Below are positions 25,361 to 33,131 of a DNA stretch of 64,000 nucleotides, piece after piece (the first letter of the stretch is position 1; every line of letters starts with the position of its first letter). The notes below the pieces were generated by a model, which worked only from the letters and a program-made list of their open reading frames with translations, made no database searches and was not told where the DNA came from. The position numbers were made by a program, and so were the translations under genes. Origin of the DNA: Chryseobacterium paridis (GTDB lineage: Bacteria > Bacteroidota > Bacteroidia > Flavobacteriales > Weeksellaceae); contig NZ_JAENHK010000010.1 in NCBI RefSeq assembly GCF_016595215.1, positions 1,597,390-1,661,389 on the forward strand, written 5' to 3'.

Positions 25361-25970
25361 AACCCAAAAGGTCTTTTAGTAAATATTTTATATGTTTATT
25401 AAGTTCTGTGTAATATTTCTCATCAAAAGTATCCTCATCATCGGTATCGTTCAGGAATTCTTTATACATTTCTTTAGCATTAGATGCATAAAACAGGGTC
25501 CCGCTTACTGTTGTATGTAATAAATAAATAAGAGGGTTCTTAGTGAAAACACCTTTTTCTAACCCGCTTTTCAATATCTGTGAATACATAGAAAGAAAGC
25601 CCATTTTTGTTTGCTTTAAGAATTCTACAATCTGGGGATTCTCAGCATGAAGCTGCTCCCGTTGCATAATTCTATAAAAACATTTATTATTTTTTACCTT
25701 CGCTGAAAATTCGTCTACTATTTTTTCAATTTTCTCCCATTCATTGATATCTGTTCTTTCAAGAATATCTTTAGAAAAAAACTGTCCTTCATTCATTCTG
25801 TATTCTACCAATTTCTCATACAATTTCTCTTTTGAACCGAAATAGTAGGAAATCATAGAAATATTTACATTCGCTGCCTTAGAAATTTCTCTTGTCGAAG
25901 TTCCATCAAAACCCTTTTCTGCAAAAAGCTTTTCAGCAGCAAATAATATATTTTCTTCTTTTGAAATCAT
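25344..25970 (-). CDS. TetR-family repressor of the efflux operon
   Basis: A 208-residue protein with the TetR helix-turn-helix at residues about 8-50 (ILFAAEKLFAEKGFDGTSTREISKAANVNISMISYYFGSKEKLYEKL) and a C-terminal domain of the TetR_C type (GFLSMYSQILKSGLEKGVFTKNPLIYLLHTTVSGTLFY). It is the first gene of the operon tetR-tolC-emrA-emrB, and an inverted repeat overlapping the -33 element makes autoregulation likely. It probably senses a compound exported by the pump. Confidence 0.93.
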   Translation of the reverse strand: MISKEENILFAAEKLFAEKGFDGTSTREISKAANVNISMISYYFGSKEKLYEKLVEYRMNEGQFFSKDILERTDINEWEKIEKIVDEFSAKVKNNKCFYRIMQREQLHAENPQIVEFLKQTKMGFLSMYSQILKSGLEKGVFTKNPLIYLLHTTVSGTLFYASNAKEMYKEFLNDTDDEDTFDEKYYTELNKHIKYLLKDLLGYEENK

Positions 25971-25993
25971 GTCACTGTTAATTTTTCAGGCTG

Positions 25994-26033
25994 CAAATTT
26001 ACACAAGTTTCAATACAAATCAAACGATTGATT
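25994..26033 (-). promoter_or_regulatory. Promoter and putative TetR operator of the efflux operon
   Basis: On the minus strand TTG (26023-26021), 19-base spacer, TAAATTTG (26001-25994), 23 bases before the tetR ATG. The inverted repeat AATCAA-ACGA-TTGATT (26018-26033) covers the -33 TTG, where a bound repressor would block polymerase. Confidence 0.68.
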
Positions 26034-26254
26034 GATTATTTAATATATTTTTAATTTCCCTTAAATATAACTTACTGAAAATTAATACATTTTAGTTAAA
26101 TAAAATTACAAAATATTACGAAATAGTTTACATTTAAACCATGATACATTTATAACATTTAATTTTTTAAAGTAAAAATTACGAAAATTACACTGCTAAA
26201 CAGTTGAAGAATTTCTATATGAAAGAATAAGTAACTAAAAATATTCTATAGAGT

Positions 26255-26290
26255 TCTATAAAAAGAAAACTTCGAGCTATGCTCGAAGTT
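26255..26290 (-). terminator. Terminator of the S74-domain protein gene
   Basis: Stem AACTTCGAGC / GCTCGAAGTT with a 3-base loop; on the minus strand it is followed by a T-rich run. Confidence 0.8.
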
Positions 26291-26320
26291 GTTATGATAA
26301 ATGGTATTTGTTTAATACTG

Positions 26321-27538
26321 TTAATTCGTCACGATCATCTTTTTAGAATCTATTATTTTACCATTTGTAACAAGATTATAAATATAAGTACCAGGTGATA
26401 GTGTTCGTGCAGATATACTAATTTGTTTTTCTCCTTTTTTTACAGGAATTAACTGCATTTGTCTTCCACTCAGATCATACACTCCAATAGCAGCATTATT
26501 ATCATTTACATTAAACCTGATTACAGCTTCCTGATTAAATGGATTGGGAACATTCTGTTCCAGAATATAAGATGTTGCTGTAGCTGACATCTCAGAAGAA
26601 ACATTTTTACCACCGGTAATCGCACTGATCTTTGCTTCCATTGCATCCATTTTAGATTTCAGGTCTTTGATTTCATTCTTCTGCTCTTTTAGCTCATTGA
26701 GCAATAATGGAATTATTTCAATATAATTAAGTGCATAATTTCCTTTTTCATCTACACTCACCAGATTTGGAAACTCTTTTTCTACTTCTTGTGCAATAAG
26801 ACCAAAATGTAATTTAGAATCTGCCTTTGTCTCGCTATCTTTCTTGGGTTTAAAAGTATAAGAATAGGTATTTAGGTTGAATAGATTACCCGAGGTTTCT
26901 TTCAAAGGTTTAATATTATCCTTTAGCCTTCTGTCTGAAGTACTGATAAAAGACTGAGCCCTCACTTCAAGAGCTGCCTGAAAACGTCCATCCACATAAA
27001 GTTCATTATTCCCATTTCCTAAAAGCGTAACCCCTCCTGTTGGAGAGCCATTACCACCGTTTAAAAAATTTAAATAAGCTATTCCTCTTATAGAATTAAT
27101 TATAGTCCCATTTCCAAAGCTAGGGCTGGAATACATTGCAATTCCTGAAGATCTTACATTTCCAAGATTATCATTGTACATCATCCGGCTTTCATTTGCC
27201 GTATTAGATAAAGACACCAGTCCAAAAACTCCACCGTAGCTTAACCAGTTAATTAGTGTGGGCACCGATCCGATCAGATTGCTTGCCTGATTGTATACTT
27301 CTATAATATTAGGAACATTAGATCCATTTAATATTCTATATCCATGGTTGATCTTCAATGCAGAGATCGTATTGTTTGAACTTATGTCTAACCGTGCAGC
27401 AGGCGTGGCAACAGCAATACCTACATTTCCGCTGGTTGTGGTAGGTGTAGTTGTACCGGTCCAAACATTAGTTTGTGCAGAAACAGATAGGGTTACCCCT
27501 AAAAGAAGTAAACATAAAGAAGTTGTAATTTTTTTCAT
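26321..27538 (-). CDS. T9SS-exported protein with S74 intramolecular chaperone domain
   Basis: I place the start at 27538 (MKKITTSLCLLLLGVTLSVSAQ) because it gives a clean signal peptide; a longer frame runs to 27577. The 405-residue product has a fibre-like N-terminal part (GNVGIAVATPAARLDI), then an S74/endosialidase-type chaperone domain with the Ser201-x4-Lys206 dyad in TSDRRLKDNI and the helical LHFGLIAQEVEKEFPNLV. After that come a coiled coil (LNELKEQKNEIKDLKSKMDAMEAKISA) and a type A T9SS sorting domain (NVPNPFNQEAVIRF...GVYDLSGRQ...LSPGTYIYNLVTNGKIIDSKKMIVTN). It should be secreted by PorU/PorV-type machinery. In phage fibres the S74 domain trimerises and then cuts itself off at the Ser. 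Confidence 0.85.
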   Translation of the reverse strand: MKKITTSLCLLLLGVTLSVSAQTNVWTGTTTPTTTSGNVGIAVATPAARLDISSNNTISALKINHGYRILNGSNVPNIIEVYNQASNLIGSVPTLINWLSYGGVFGLVSLSNTANESRMMYNDNLGNVRSSGIAMYSSPSFGNGTIINSIRGIAYLNFLNGGNGSPTGGVTLLGNGNNELYVDGRFQAALEVRAQSFISTSDRRLKDNIKPLKETSGNLFNLNTYSYTFKPKKDSETKADSKLHFGLIAQEVEKEFPNLVSVDEKGNYALNYIEIIPLLLNELKEQKNEIKDLKSKMDAMEAKISAITGGKNVSSEMSATATSYILEQNVPNPFNQEAVIRFNVNDNNAAIGVYDLSGRQMQLIPVKKGEKQISISARTLSPGTYIYNLVTNGKIIDSKKMIVTN

Positions 27539-27689
27539 AATATTAATTTTATTGATTGAATTTTTTTTCTTTGTCAATAAATATACTATGAAATAAGGCC
27601 TTCATTTTCTTCAGAATAAACAAGTGTTGCTGTATTTTTAGTAAGTGTATTTACTTTAAAAATAAGTGTTCAGATTTATTTCTAGATTA

Positions 27690-27718
27690 AAAAAGTCCGG
27701 CATTTTACCGAACTTTTT
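27690..27718 (-). terminator. Likely terminator of holB
   Basis: AAAAAGT-C-CGG / CCG-A-ACTTTTT with a 7-base loop and one mismatch; on the minus strand it ends in a T run, 24 bases after the holB stop. Confidence 0.65.
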
Positions 27719-27741
27719 ATGTGATTATTTAATAATTTTAT

Positions 27742-28860
27742 CTACGATGTCTTATGGATATATCTTGACAATTTAATTCCAAGATCGGTCCAGATAATCT
27801 TAGGATTTCCGTTTCTTGTTAAATGTAAGTCTGCAGTACTGATCTCTTCTAAAATACTTTCAATATTCGCTCCACTAATAAATTTGGAAAAACCGGCCCA
27901 ATTAAATCCATTGGCATTAATCTTTTTGTAAACCAGATTTTCGGACTGATAATTCTGTAACAAAGCCAATCTGAATATTTCAGAACAATAGTTTAAAAAG
28001 TTCTTCTGTTTCTCTCTATTCCAACCTGCAATTTCTCTGGCCCAGAGAATTATATTTTTTAGATATTCCGGTTTCTTTTTTACCTGAAAAGCATCCCTCA
28101 CCCATTGAATAAAAAGTTTTTCAAATTCTTCATTTTTATTTCCCGAATTCAAAAGCTTCAACGCATCATTAAGATTTCCCTGAGCCTCGTGAACTATTTC
28201 CCTGGATTGTTCTTCTGAAACAGAAAAATTATTTTTCAAATAATTCTCAATGTCCTGATCATTAAGCCTTGGAACATCTACAATCTGTGTTCTGGAAAGT
28301 ATAGTAGGTAAAATATCGTTGGAGTTTTCTGCCGTGAGGAGAATAACTGTTTTAGCAGGTGGTTCTTCCAGAAATTTCAGAAATTTATTGGAGGCAGCAA
28401 CATTCATTTTATCAGCTCTCCAAACAATTAAAATTTTAGTTCCTCCTTCAAAGCTCTTAAGAGAAAACTTTTGATTTTGATCATCTACTTCATCGGCTGA
28501 AATAAAAAGCTGTTTATTTTCTGAATCCAGAAAAGCAGTCCAGTCATCATAGCTGGAATATGGAGAAGTCAGAATCATTTCTCTGAAATCATCAAACTTA
28601 TTTTTGCTTAAGGAGTTCTTATTGTCTGTATATACCGGAAAGCTAAGATGAAGATCTAAATGATTGAGGTGCTCCACTTTTGAAGCAGCATGTTCATTTT
28701 CTTTTTGTAGTATTTCTTTAGCATAAGCCAGGGTTAGAGGAAATGTTCCATATCCTTCTTTTCCAATGAAAAGCTGGGCATGGCTCACTCTGTTTTCCGT
28801 GATGCTGTCTTTAAGAAGTTTTTTCAGATTTTCTTGTCCGGCAATGTTCTCCCAATTCAT
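27742..28860 (-). CDS. holB: DNA polymerase III delta-prime subunit
   Basis: A 372-residue clamp-loader subunit. The start MNWENIAGQENLKKLLKDSITENRVSHAQLFIGKEGYGTFPLTLAYAKEIL aligns with the delta-prime N-terminus; the P-loop is degenerate (GKEGYGTF), as expected for a subunit that does not hydrolyse ATP. The sensor region reads KFLKFLEEPPAKTVILLTAENSNDILPTILSRTQIV, with SRT in place of the SRC motif. The zinc-module cysteines of the E. coli protein are absent (stretch about residues 50-70). It helps load the sliding clamp during replication. The promoter box lies only four bases before the ATG. Confidence 0.92.
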   Translation of the reverse strand: MNWENIAGQENLKKLLKDSITENRVSHAQLFIGKEGYGTFPLTLAYAKEILQKENEHAASKVEHLNHLDLHLSFPVYTDNKNSLSKNKFDDFREMILTSPYSSYDDWTAFLDSENKQLFISADEVDDQNQKFSLKSFEGGTKILIVWRADKMNVAASNKFLKFLEEPPAKTVILLTAENSNDILPTILSRTQIVDVPRLNDQDIENYLKNNFSVSEEQSREIVHEAQGNLNDALKLLNSGNKNEEFEKLFIQWVRDAFQVKKKPEYLKNIILWAREIAGWNREKQKNFLNYCSEIFRLALLQNYQSENLVYKKINANGFNWAGFSKFISGANIESILEEISTADLHLTRNGNPKIIWTDLGIKLSRYIHKTS

Positions 28861-28864
28861 GCCT

Positions 28865-28893
28865 CAAAGATAAAAATCTTCTTTTGATTCCAA
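28865..28893 (-). promoter_or_regulatory. holB promoter predicting a leaderless transcript
   Basis: On the minus strand TTG (28893-28891), 18-base spacer, TATCTTTG (28872-28865), then four bases to the ATG. Both elements are exact and correctly spaced. Confidence 0.72.
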
Positions 28894-29005
28894 GAAATTT
28901 AATACACTCTATTGCTAAAAATAATTTCAAAACAGGACTTATAGAGGTATGAGTAGTGATTATAGTCTGTATCAATAATTTATTTTATATAATTCTTTAT
29001 TTAAG

Positions 29006-29038
29006 TTGTATACAATTTAATTTTTAACAATACATTTG
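29006..29038 (+). promoter_or_regulatory. ohr promoter
   Basis: TTG (29006-29008), 22-base spacer, TACATTTG (29031-29038), 31 bases before the ATG. Confidence 0.68.
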
Positions 29039-29069
29039 CTCTATAATTAAACAAATAAATTTTAATGTT

Positions 29070-29504
29070 ATGAAACTATTATACAGTACTAGCGCCACGG
29101 CAAAAGGAGGAAGAAATGGACATGTAAAAAGTGAAAACGGAGTGTTAGACCTTGAAGTAAGAATGCCAAAGGGCCTTGGTGGAGCAAATGAAGATTATGC
29201 AAATCCAGAGATGTTATTTGCTGCAGGATATTCTGCTTGCTTTGACAGCGCATTAAATTTGGTTATCAAACAAAGTAAAATAAAGACCGGGGAAACAACA
29301 GTGACTGCAAAAGTTAGTCTTGGTCAATTGGAAAATGGTGGCTTTGGCTTGGCAGTAGATTTACATGCTAATGTTCCTGAAGTTTCTCTTGAAGAAGCAC
29401 ATTCTTTAGTGGAAAAAGCACATCAGGTTTGTCCTTATTCTAATGCAACCAGAGGGAACATTGAAGTCAATTTAAGTGTAAGTAATAATGAGTCACATAA
29501 TTAA
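29070..29504 (+). CDS. ohr: Organic hydroperoxide resistance protein (Ohr/OsmC family)
   Basis: A 144-residue peroxidase that reduces organic and lipid hydroperoxides with lipoyl-dependent reduction. The two reactive cysteines are Cys57 (GYSACFDSAL) and Cys121 (HQVCPYSNATR), and NPEMLFAAGYSACF is the Ohr signature that separates it from OsmC. The start YSTSATAKGGRNGHV is also typical. An aldehyde dehydrogenase follows 100 bases downstream on the same strand and could be co-regulated. No OhrR-type MarR regulator is adjacent. Confidence 0.95.
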   Translation: MKLLYSTSATAKGGRNGHVKSENGVLDLEVRMPKGLGGANEDYANPEMLFAAGYSACFDSALNLVIKQSKIKTGETTVTAKVSLGQLENGGFGLAVDLHANVPEVSLEEAHSLVEKAHQVCPYSNATRGNIEVNLSVSNNESHN

Positions 29505-29604
29505 TACAGAAACAAACATCTAAATATCAATTAAAAATCAATAATTTAGATCAAACTTTCAGTAAAGATTACACAAAGACTTAATAATATTAACACGAAA
29601 GAAA

Positions 29605-30924
29605 ATGACACCAGAATTAGAACAAAAAATCAAGACGGTTTTTGAAAAACAAAAAGCATTTTTCAAAACCAATCAAACTAAAAATATTGAATTCAGAAAA
29701 GCACAATTAACTAAGTTTCGAGATGTGTTTTTGTCCCATACAGATGCTTTATGTGAAGCCCTGGATATTGATTTAGGGAAAAGCAGAAAGGAAGCAGAAT
29801 ATGTAGAAATTCAAATTGTATCCAGTGAACTCGATTATCTCCTGGAAAATATTGATGAATGGGCAAAACCTACTTTTGTAGAATCCAAACCGCATCCATC
29901 AGGAGCGGACATTGTAAGCAAAATAATGCATGAACCCTATGGTGTTAATTATATCATTGGTCCATTCAACTATCCTGTTCAACTCACGTTTAGCCCTTTG
30001 ATCGGTGCATTGATTGCAGGAAACACAGCAATCATCAAACCTTCTGAAAATACACCCCATGTTGCAAAAGTAATTGAGGAAATCATAGAGAAATCTTTTG
30101 ATGAAGCTTATGTAAAGGTTTTCCAAGGTGCTATTGAAGAAAATACTTTGTTATTAAGCCTTCCTTTTGATTATATATTCTTTACAGGAAGTCCTAATGT
30201 AGGTAAAATTGTAATGAAAGCTGCTGCAGAACAATTGATTCCGCTAACTCTTGAACTAGGGGGTAAATCACCAACAATTGTCCATCAGGATGCTGATCTG
30301 GATAAAGCAGTGGCAAGAATTTCTTATGGGAAATGGATCAACTGTGGTCAAACTTGTGTAGCTCCGGATTATATATATATTCATGAATCTATAAAAGATG
30401 CTTTTGTAAGTAAGTTTATTGCTTATTTAAAAAGTACATATCCTGATGGATCTCTGGGAAAAATCGGAAAGATTGTGAGCCCAAATCAAATCAAGCATCT
30501 TGCAGGTTATCTTGAAGCTGCCCATGAAAAAGTAATTTATGGTGGTCGATATAATCTTGAGACCCGACACTTTGAAGCCACTTTAATGGATAATATAACC
30601 TGGGAAGATCAGGTAATGCAGCAGGAAATTTTTGGGCCTATATTACCTATTATGACTTATACAGATATTAATGTTGCATTAGAAGAGATTAATAACCGTC
30701 CGAAGCCCCTGGCTTTATATGTTTTTTCTGAAAGTCAGGAATTTGCAAATGATGTTCTCAATCGTACGACGAGTGGTGACGCTGAAATTAACAGTGCTAT
30801 TATCCATGTAGGTTCACATTTCTTACCTTTTGGAGGAGTTGGAACTTCCGGAATGGGAAAATACCATGGAAAATTTAGTTTTGAAGCATTCAGCCATACA
30901 AGATCCGTTTTACAGGTAAAATAA
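29605..30924 (+). CDS. Class-3 aldehyde dehydrogenase
   Basis: A 439-residue NAD(P)-dependent enzyme that turns aldehydes into acids. The layout matches ALDH3-type proteins: PYGVNYIIGPFNYPVQLTFSPLIGALIAGN, FFTGSPNVGK, base Glu217 in LELGGKSP, nucleophile Cys251 in NCGQTCVAPDY, then QQEIFGPILPIM and LPFGGVGTSGMGKYHGKFSFEAFSH. It lacks the C-terminal membrane tail of the microsomal enzyme. It follows ohr, so a role in removing fatty aldehydes formed by lipid peroxidation is plausible but inferred. It ends at a very strong palindromic terminator. Confidence 0.93.
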   Translation: MTPELEQKIKTVFEKQKAFFKTNQTKNIEFRKAQLTKFRDVFLSHTDALCEALDIDLGKSRKEAEYVEIQIVSSELDYLLENIDEWAKPTFVESKPHPSGADIVSKIMHEPYGVNYIIGPFNYPVQLTFSPLIGALIAGNTAIIKPSENTPHVAKVIEEIIEKSFDEAYVKVFQGAIEENTLLLSLPFDYIFFTGSPNVGKIVMKAAAEQLIPLTLELGGKSPTIVHQDADLDKAVARISYGKWINCGQTCVAPDYIYIHESIKDAFVSKFIAYLKSTYPDGSLGKIGKIVSPNQIKHLAGYLEAAHEKVIYGGRYNLETRHFEATLMDNITWEDQVMQQEIFGPILPIMTYTDINVALEEINNRPKPLALYVFSESQEFANDVLNRTTSGDAEINSAIIHVGSHFLPFGGVGTSGMGKYHGKFSFEAFSHTRSVLQVK

Positions 30925-30943
30925 AATTTCATCCTTACTTTAT

Positions 30944-30989
30944 AAAAATTCAAGACTGCTTTGAATATTCAAAGCAGTCTTGAATTTTT
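30944..30989 (+). terminator. Terminator made of a perfect 46-base palindrome
   Basis: Arms of 23 bases (AAAAATTCAAGACTGCTTTG... and its exact complement) with the centre at AAT/ATT, followed by T. Lies 19 bases after the aldehyde dehydrogenase stop. Confidence 0.9.
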
Positions 30990-31258
30990 TATTATTAATA
31001 CTAAATTGAGGGAAAATCATCCCACATAAATGAATAATAATTGTCTTAAACAACTATGACCGTGAATGATGAATATTTATAATTGAATTCAATAAAACTA
31101 TTGTTAAAAATATCAGTTAGATTCCTTTTGTATTTATTTATATAATAAAAATTTCTATTTAGATTTAAACATAGTGCCCCTTAACAAACTTTAACCTCAT
31201 GAAATTTTTACAATTCATTAATATTTAAGATATTTGCGCATTATTTTAAAAATAAAGA
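30990..31258. other. Intergenic region upstream of the outer-membrane protein gene
   Basis: AT-rich and without repeats or reading frames of note. Near its end a GATATTTG box (one base off the consensus) lies about 27 bases before the next ATG; otherwise nothing recognised. Confidence 0.4.
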
Positions 31259-32533
31259 ATGAAAAAAATCTTTGTACTATCATTCATTTCTGTTGGATAT
31301 TTCCTTAATGCGCAGAGTATAAGTAATTCACCATATGCAACTTACGGAATCGGAGATGTAAAATATGATAATACGATTGAAACTACTTCAATGGGTGGTA
31401 TTTCAACGGCTTTTATAAGTGACTTTACAAGTAATTTCAATTTTGCCAATCCAGCAAACAATACGAATTTCGAACTTACGAGTATAAAGCTTGAAGCTAC
31501 TAACGAAAACAACTATTTCAAATCGAATTATAATAATACGAAGTCTACTAAACATTCTACGTATCTATCAAATATTTCATTAGCTTTCCCTATTTCTTCA
31601 AGAGTAAAAATGGGACTTTCTTATCAGCCGTATAGCTCAAAAAGCTATGATATTGTAAATTCTAACACGGTAGATGGTACCACTTTTGCAAACCGATTTA
31701 GAGGGACTGGAACCTTAAATACAGCTCAGATAGCAGCATCATATAAGGTAAACAATGAGTTTGCTTTAGGTTTACGAGCCAATTATTATTTTGGTAATCT
31801 GTATGATGTAAATGAAATTACGGCTTCTAATAGCGAACTTATTAATGGTTATGAAACAAAAAATAACATTAAAAACTTCAATTTTACATTAGGAGCAAGT
31901 TATCAGCATCTAAATACTCGTACTGACAAAAAGTGGACTATTGGGGCAACCACTACTTTTGGAAACACAGGTGACATGATGACTGATTACAAAAACAGTA
32001 CTTATTTTTATACTGCCGGAGATGTTAAAAATGCCGAATCTATTATTGACCAAAAGAGCACTAGCTCTAAAAATCTTTTACCTTTACAGGCATCTCTAGG
32101 GGTTGGATATGGAAGTGAAAATCAATGGTTCGTATCTGGTCAGTTAGATTATAAAAAAGGAGAAAGCATCTCTTATTTTGGAAAAACCATAGATTTTGAT
32201 GATACGTACAGAATCTCTGCAGGAGGTTGGTACTTACCTAATTATAACAATTTCAGAAACTATTTCTCAAGAGTGGTATACCGATATGGTGCATTCTATG
32301 AAAGAGGAGGTTTAAAAATTGGAAGTAACAACATTAACAAGTTTGGAATTTCTGCAGGGGTAATGCTTCCATTCAAGACCAGTAGTATAACTAGAATGAG
32401 TGGACTTGAACTTGGTATAGAACTTGGTAAACGTGGAACTTTAGATAACAACCTGATCAATCAGAATTTTATCAACCTGAGGGTAGGATTCAATTTTGCT
32501 GACAAGTGGTTCAGAAAGAGTTTGTATAACTAA
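31259..32533 (+). CDS. Putative outer-membrane beta-barrel protein (FadL-like)
   Basis: A 424-residue protein with signal peptide MKKIFVLSFISVGYFLNAQ. Its start SISNSPYATYGIGDVKYDNTIETTSMGGISTAFISDFTSNFNFANPANNTNF is the pattern seen in Bacteroidota FadL/OmpP1-like barrels, with many alternating amphipathic strands and an end VGFNFADKWFRKSLYN that could close the barrel. The cargo is unknown. The lptC gene starts two bases after its stop, so the two are almost certainly co-transcribed. Confidence 0.78.
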   Translation: MKKIFVLSFISVGYFLNAQSISNSPYATYGIGDVKYDNTIETTSMGGISTAFISDFTSNFNFANPANNTNFELTSIKLEATNENNYFKSNYNNTKSTKHSTYLSNISLAFPISSRVKMGLSYQPYSSKSYDIVNSNTVDGTTFANRFRGTGTLNTAQIAASYKVNNEFALGLRANYYFGNLYDVNEITASNSELINGYETKNNIKNFNFTLGASYQHLNTRTDKKWTIGATTTFGNTGDMMTDYKNSTYFYTAGDVKNAESIIDQKSTSSKNLLPLQASLGVGYGSENQWFVSGQLDYKKGESISYFGKTIDFDDTYRISAGGWYLPNYNNFRNYFSRVVYRYGAFYERGGLKIGSNNINKFGISAGVMLPFKTSSITRMSGLELGIELGKRGTLDNNLINQNFINLRVGFNFADKWFRKSLYN

Positions 32534-32534
32534 A

Positions 32535-33125
32535 ATGAAGTTTAAAAACTTATCATATAAAAAAAATATAGCATGCCTTTTTAGTTGTGCTATATTTTTT
32601 ATATTGACATCCTGTGAAGAGGACCTTACTAAAAGAAATGGTAATCAAAGTAAGAACTTTCCTTCACAAATCATCAACAACGCTAATATCATACAGAGGG
32701 ACTCCGGATTTGTCACACTAAAGGCAATAGCTCCCATTATTGAAAAATATGAACTTATAGACAGTCCATATGTTGTAGCCAGAAAAGGAATTAATATTCA
32801 ATTCTTTGATAAGAAAAAACCTAAGGTTCCCGGGAAACTCACTGCCAAATATGCACGAATCTTTGAGTATAAAAAATTCTATGAAGCCAAGGGCGATGTA
32901 AGAATAACGACCAATGAAGGGCAAAAATTCGCCATGCAAAGTATTTATTGGGATCAGAGAAAAAACCGCATTTATACTAAAGACACCGTCTATGTAACCA
33001 TGGATGATGGTTCCACTCTTGTAGGAGCCAATGGAATGACCGCTAAAGATGACTTCTCCGAATATACTTTTTTCAACAGTTCCGGAGATATCAGCCAAAA
33101 AAAGATATCCGACTCTAAAAAATAA
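32535..33125 (+). CDS. lptC: LPS export protein LptC
   Basis: I place the start at ATG 32535, directly after the stop of the preceding gene; a longer frame would overlap it. The 196-residue product has the lipobox FILTSC (a lipoprotein rather than the membrane-anchored E. coli form) and then the LptC/OstA-like beta-jellyroll (PYVVARKGINIQFFDKKKPKVPGKLTAKYARIFEYKKFYEAKGDVRITTNEGQKFAMQSIYWDQRKNRIYT). LptC passes lipopolysaccharide from LptBFG to LptA across the periplasm. It stands with an outer-membrane protein gene upstream and anmK six bases downstream. Confidence 0.87.
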   Translation: MKFKNLSYKKNIACLFSCAIFFILTSCEEDLTKRNGNQSKNFPSQIINNANIIQRDSGFVTLKAIAPIIEKYELIDSPYVVARKGINIQFFDKKKPKVPGKLTAKYARIFEYKKFYEAKGDVRITTNEGQKFAMQSIYWDQRKNRIYTKDTVYVTMDDGSTLVGANGMTAKDDFSEYTFFNSSGDISQKKISDSKK

Positions 33126-33131
33126 ACTTTC

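Larger units (their letters stand above)
25971..26320. other. Gene-free stretch between the tetR operon and the S74 protein gene
   Basis: 350 AT-rich bases. The right part of the tetR control region occupies 25994-26033 and the S74-protein terminator 26255-26290. Between about 26035 and 26250 I see no gene, repeat or RNA structure. Confidence 0.5.

Noticed and set aside
32496..32534. Start of lptC inside the preceding gene
   Set aside because: The 13 extra codons overlap the outer-membrane protein gene; the ATG at 32535 directly follows its stop and gives a normal lipoprotein signal.
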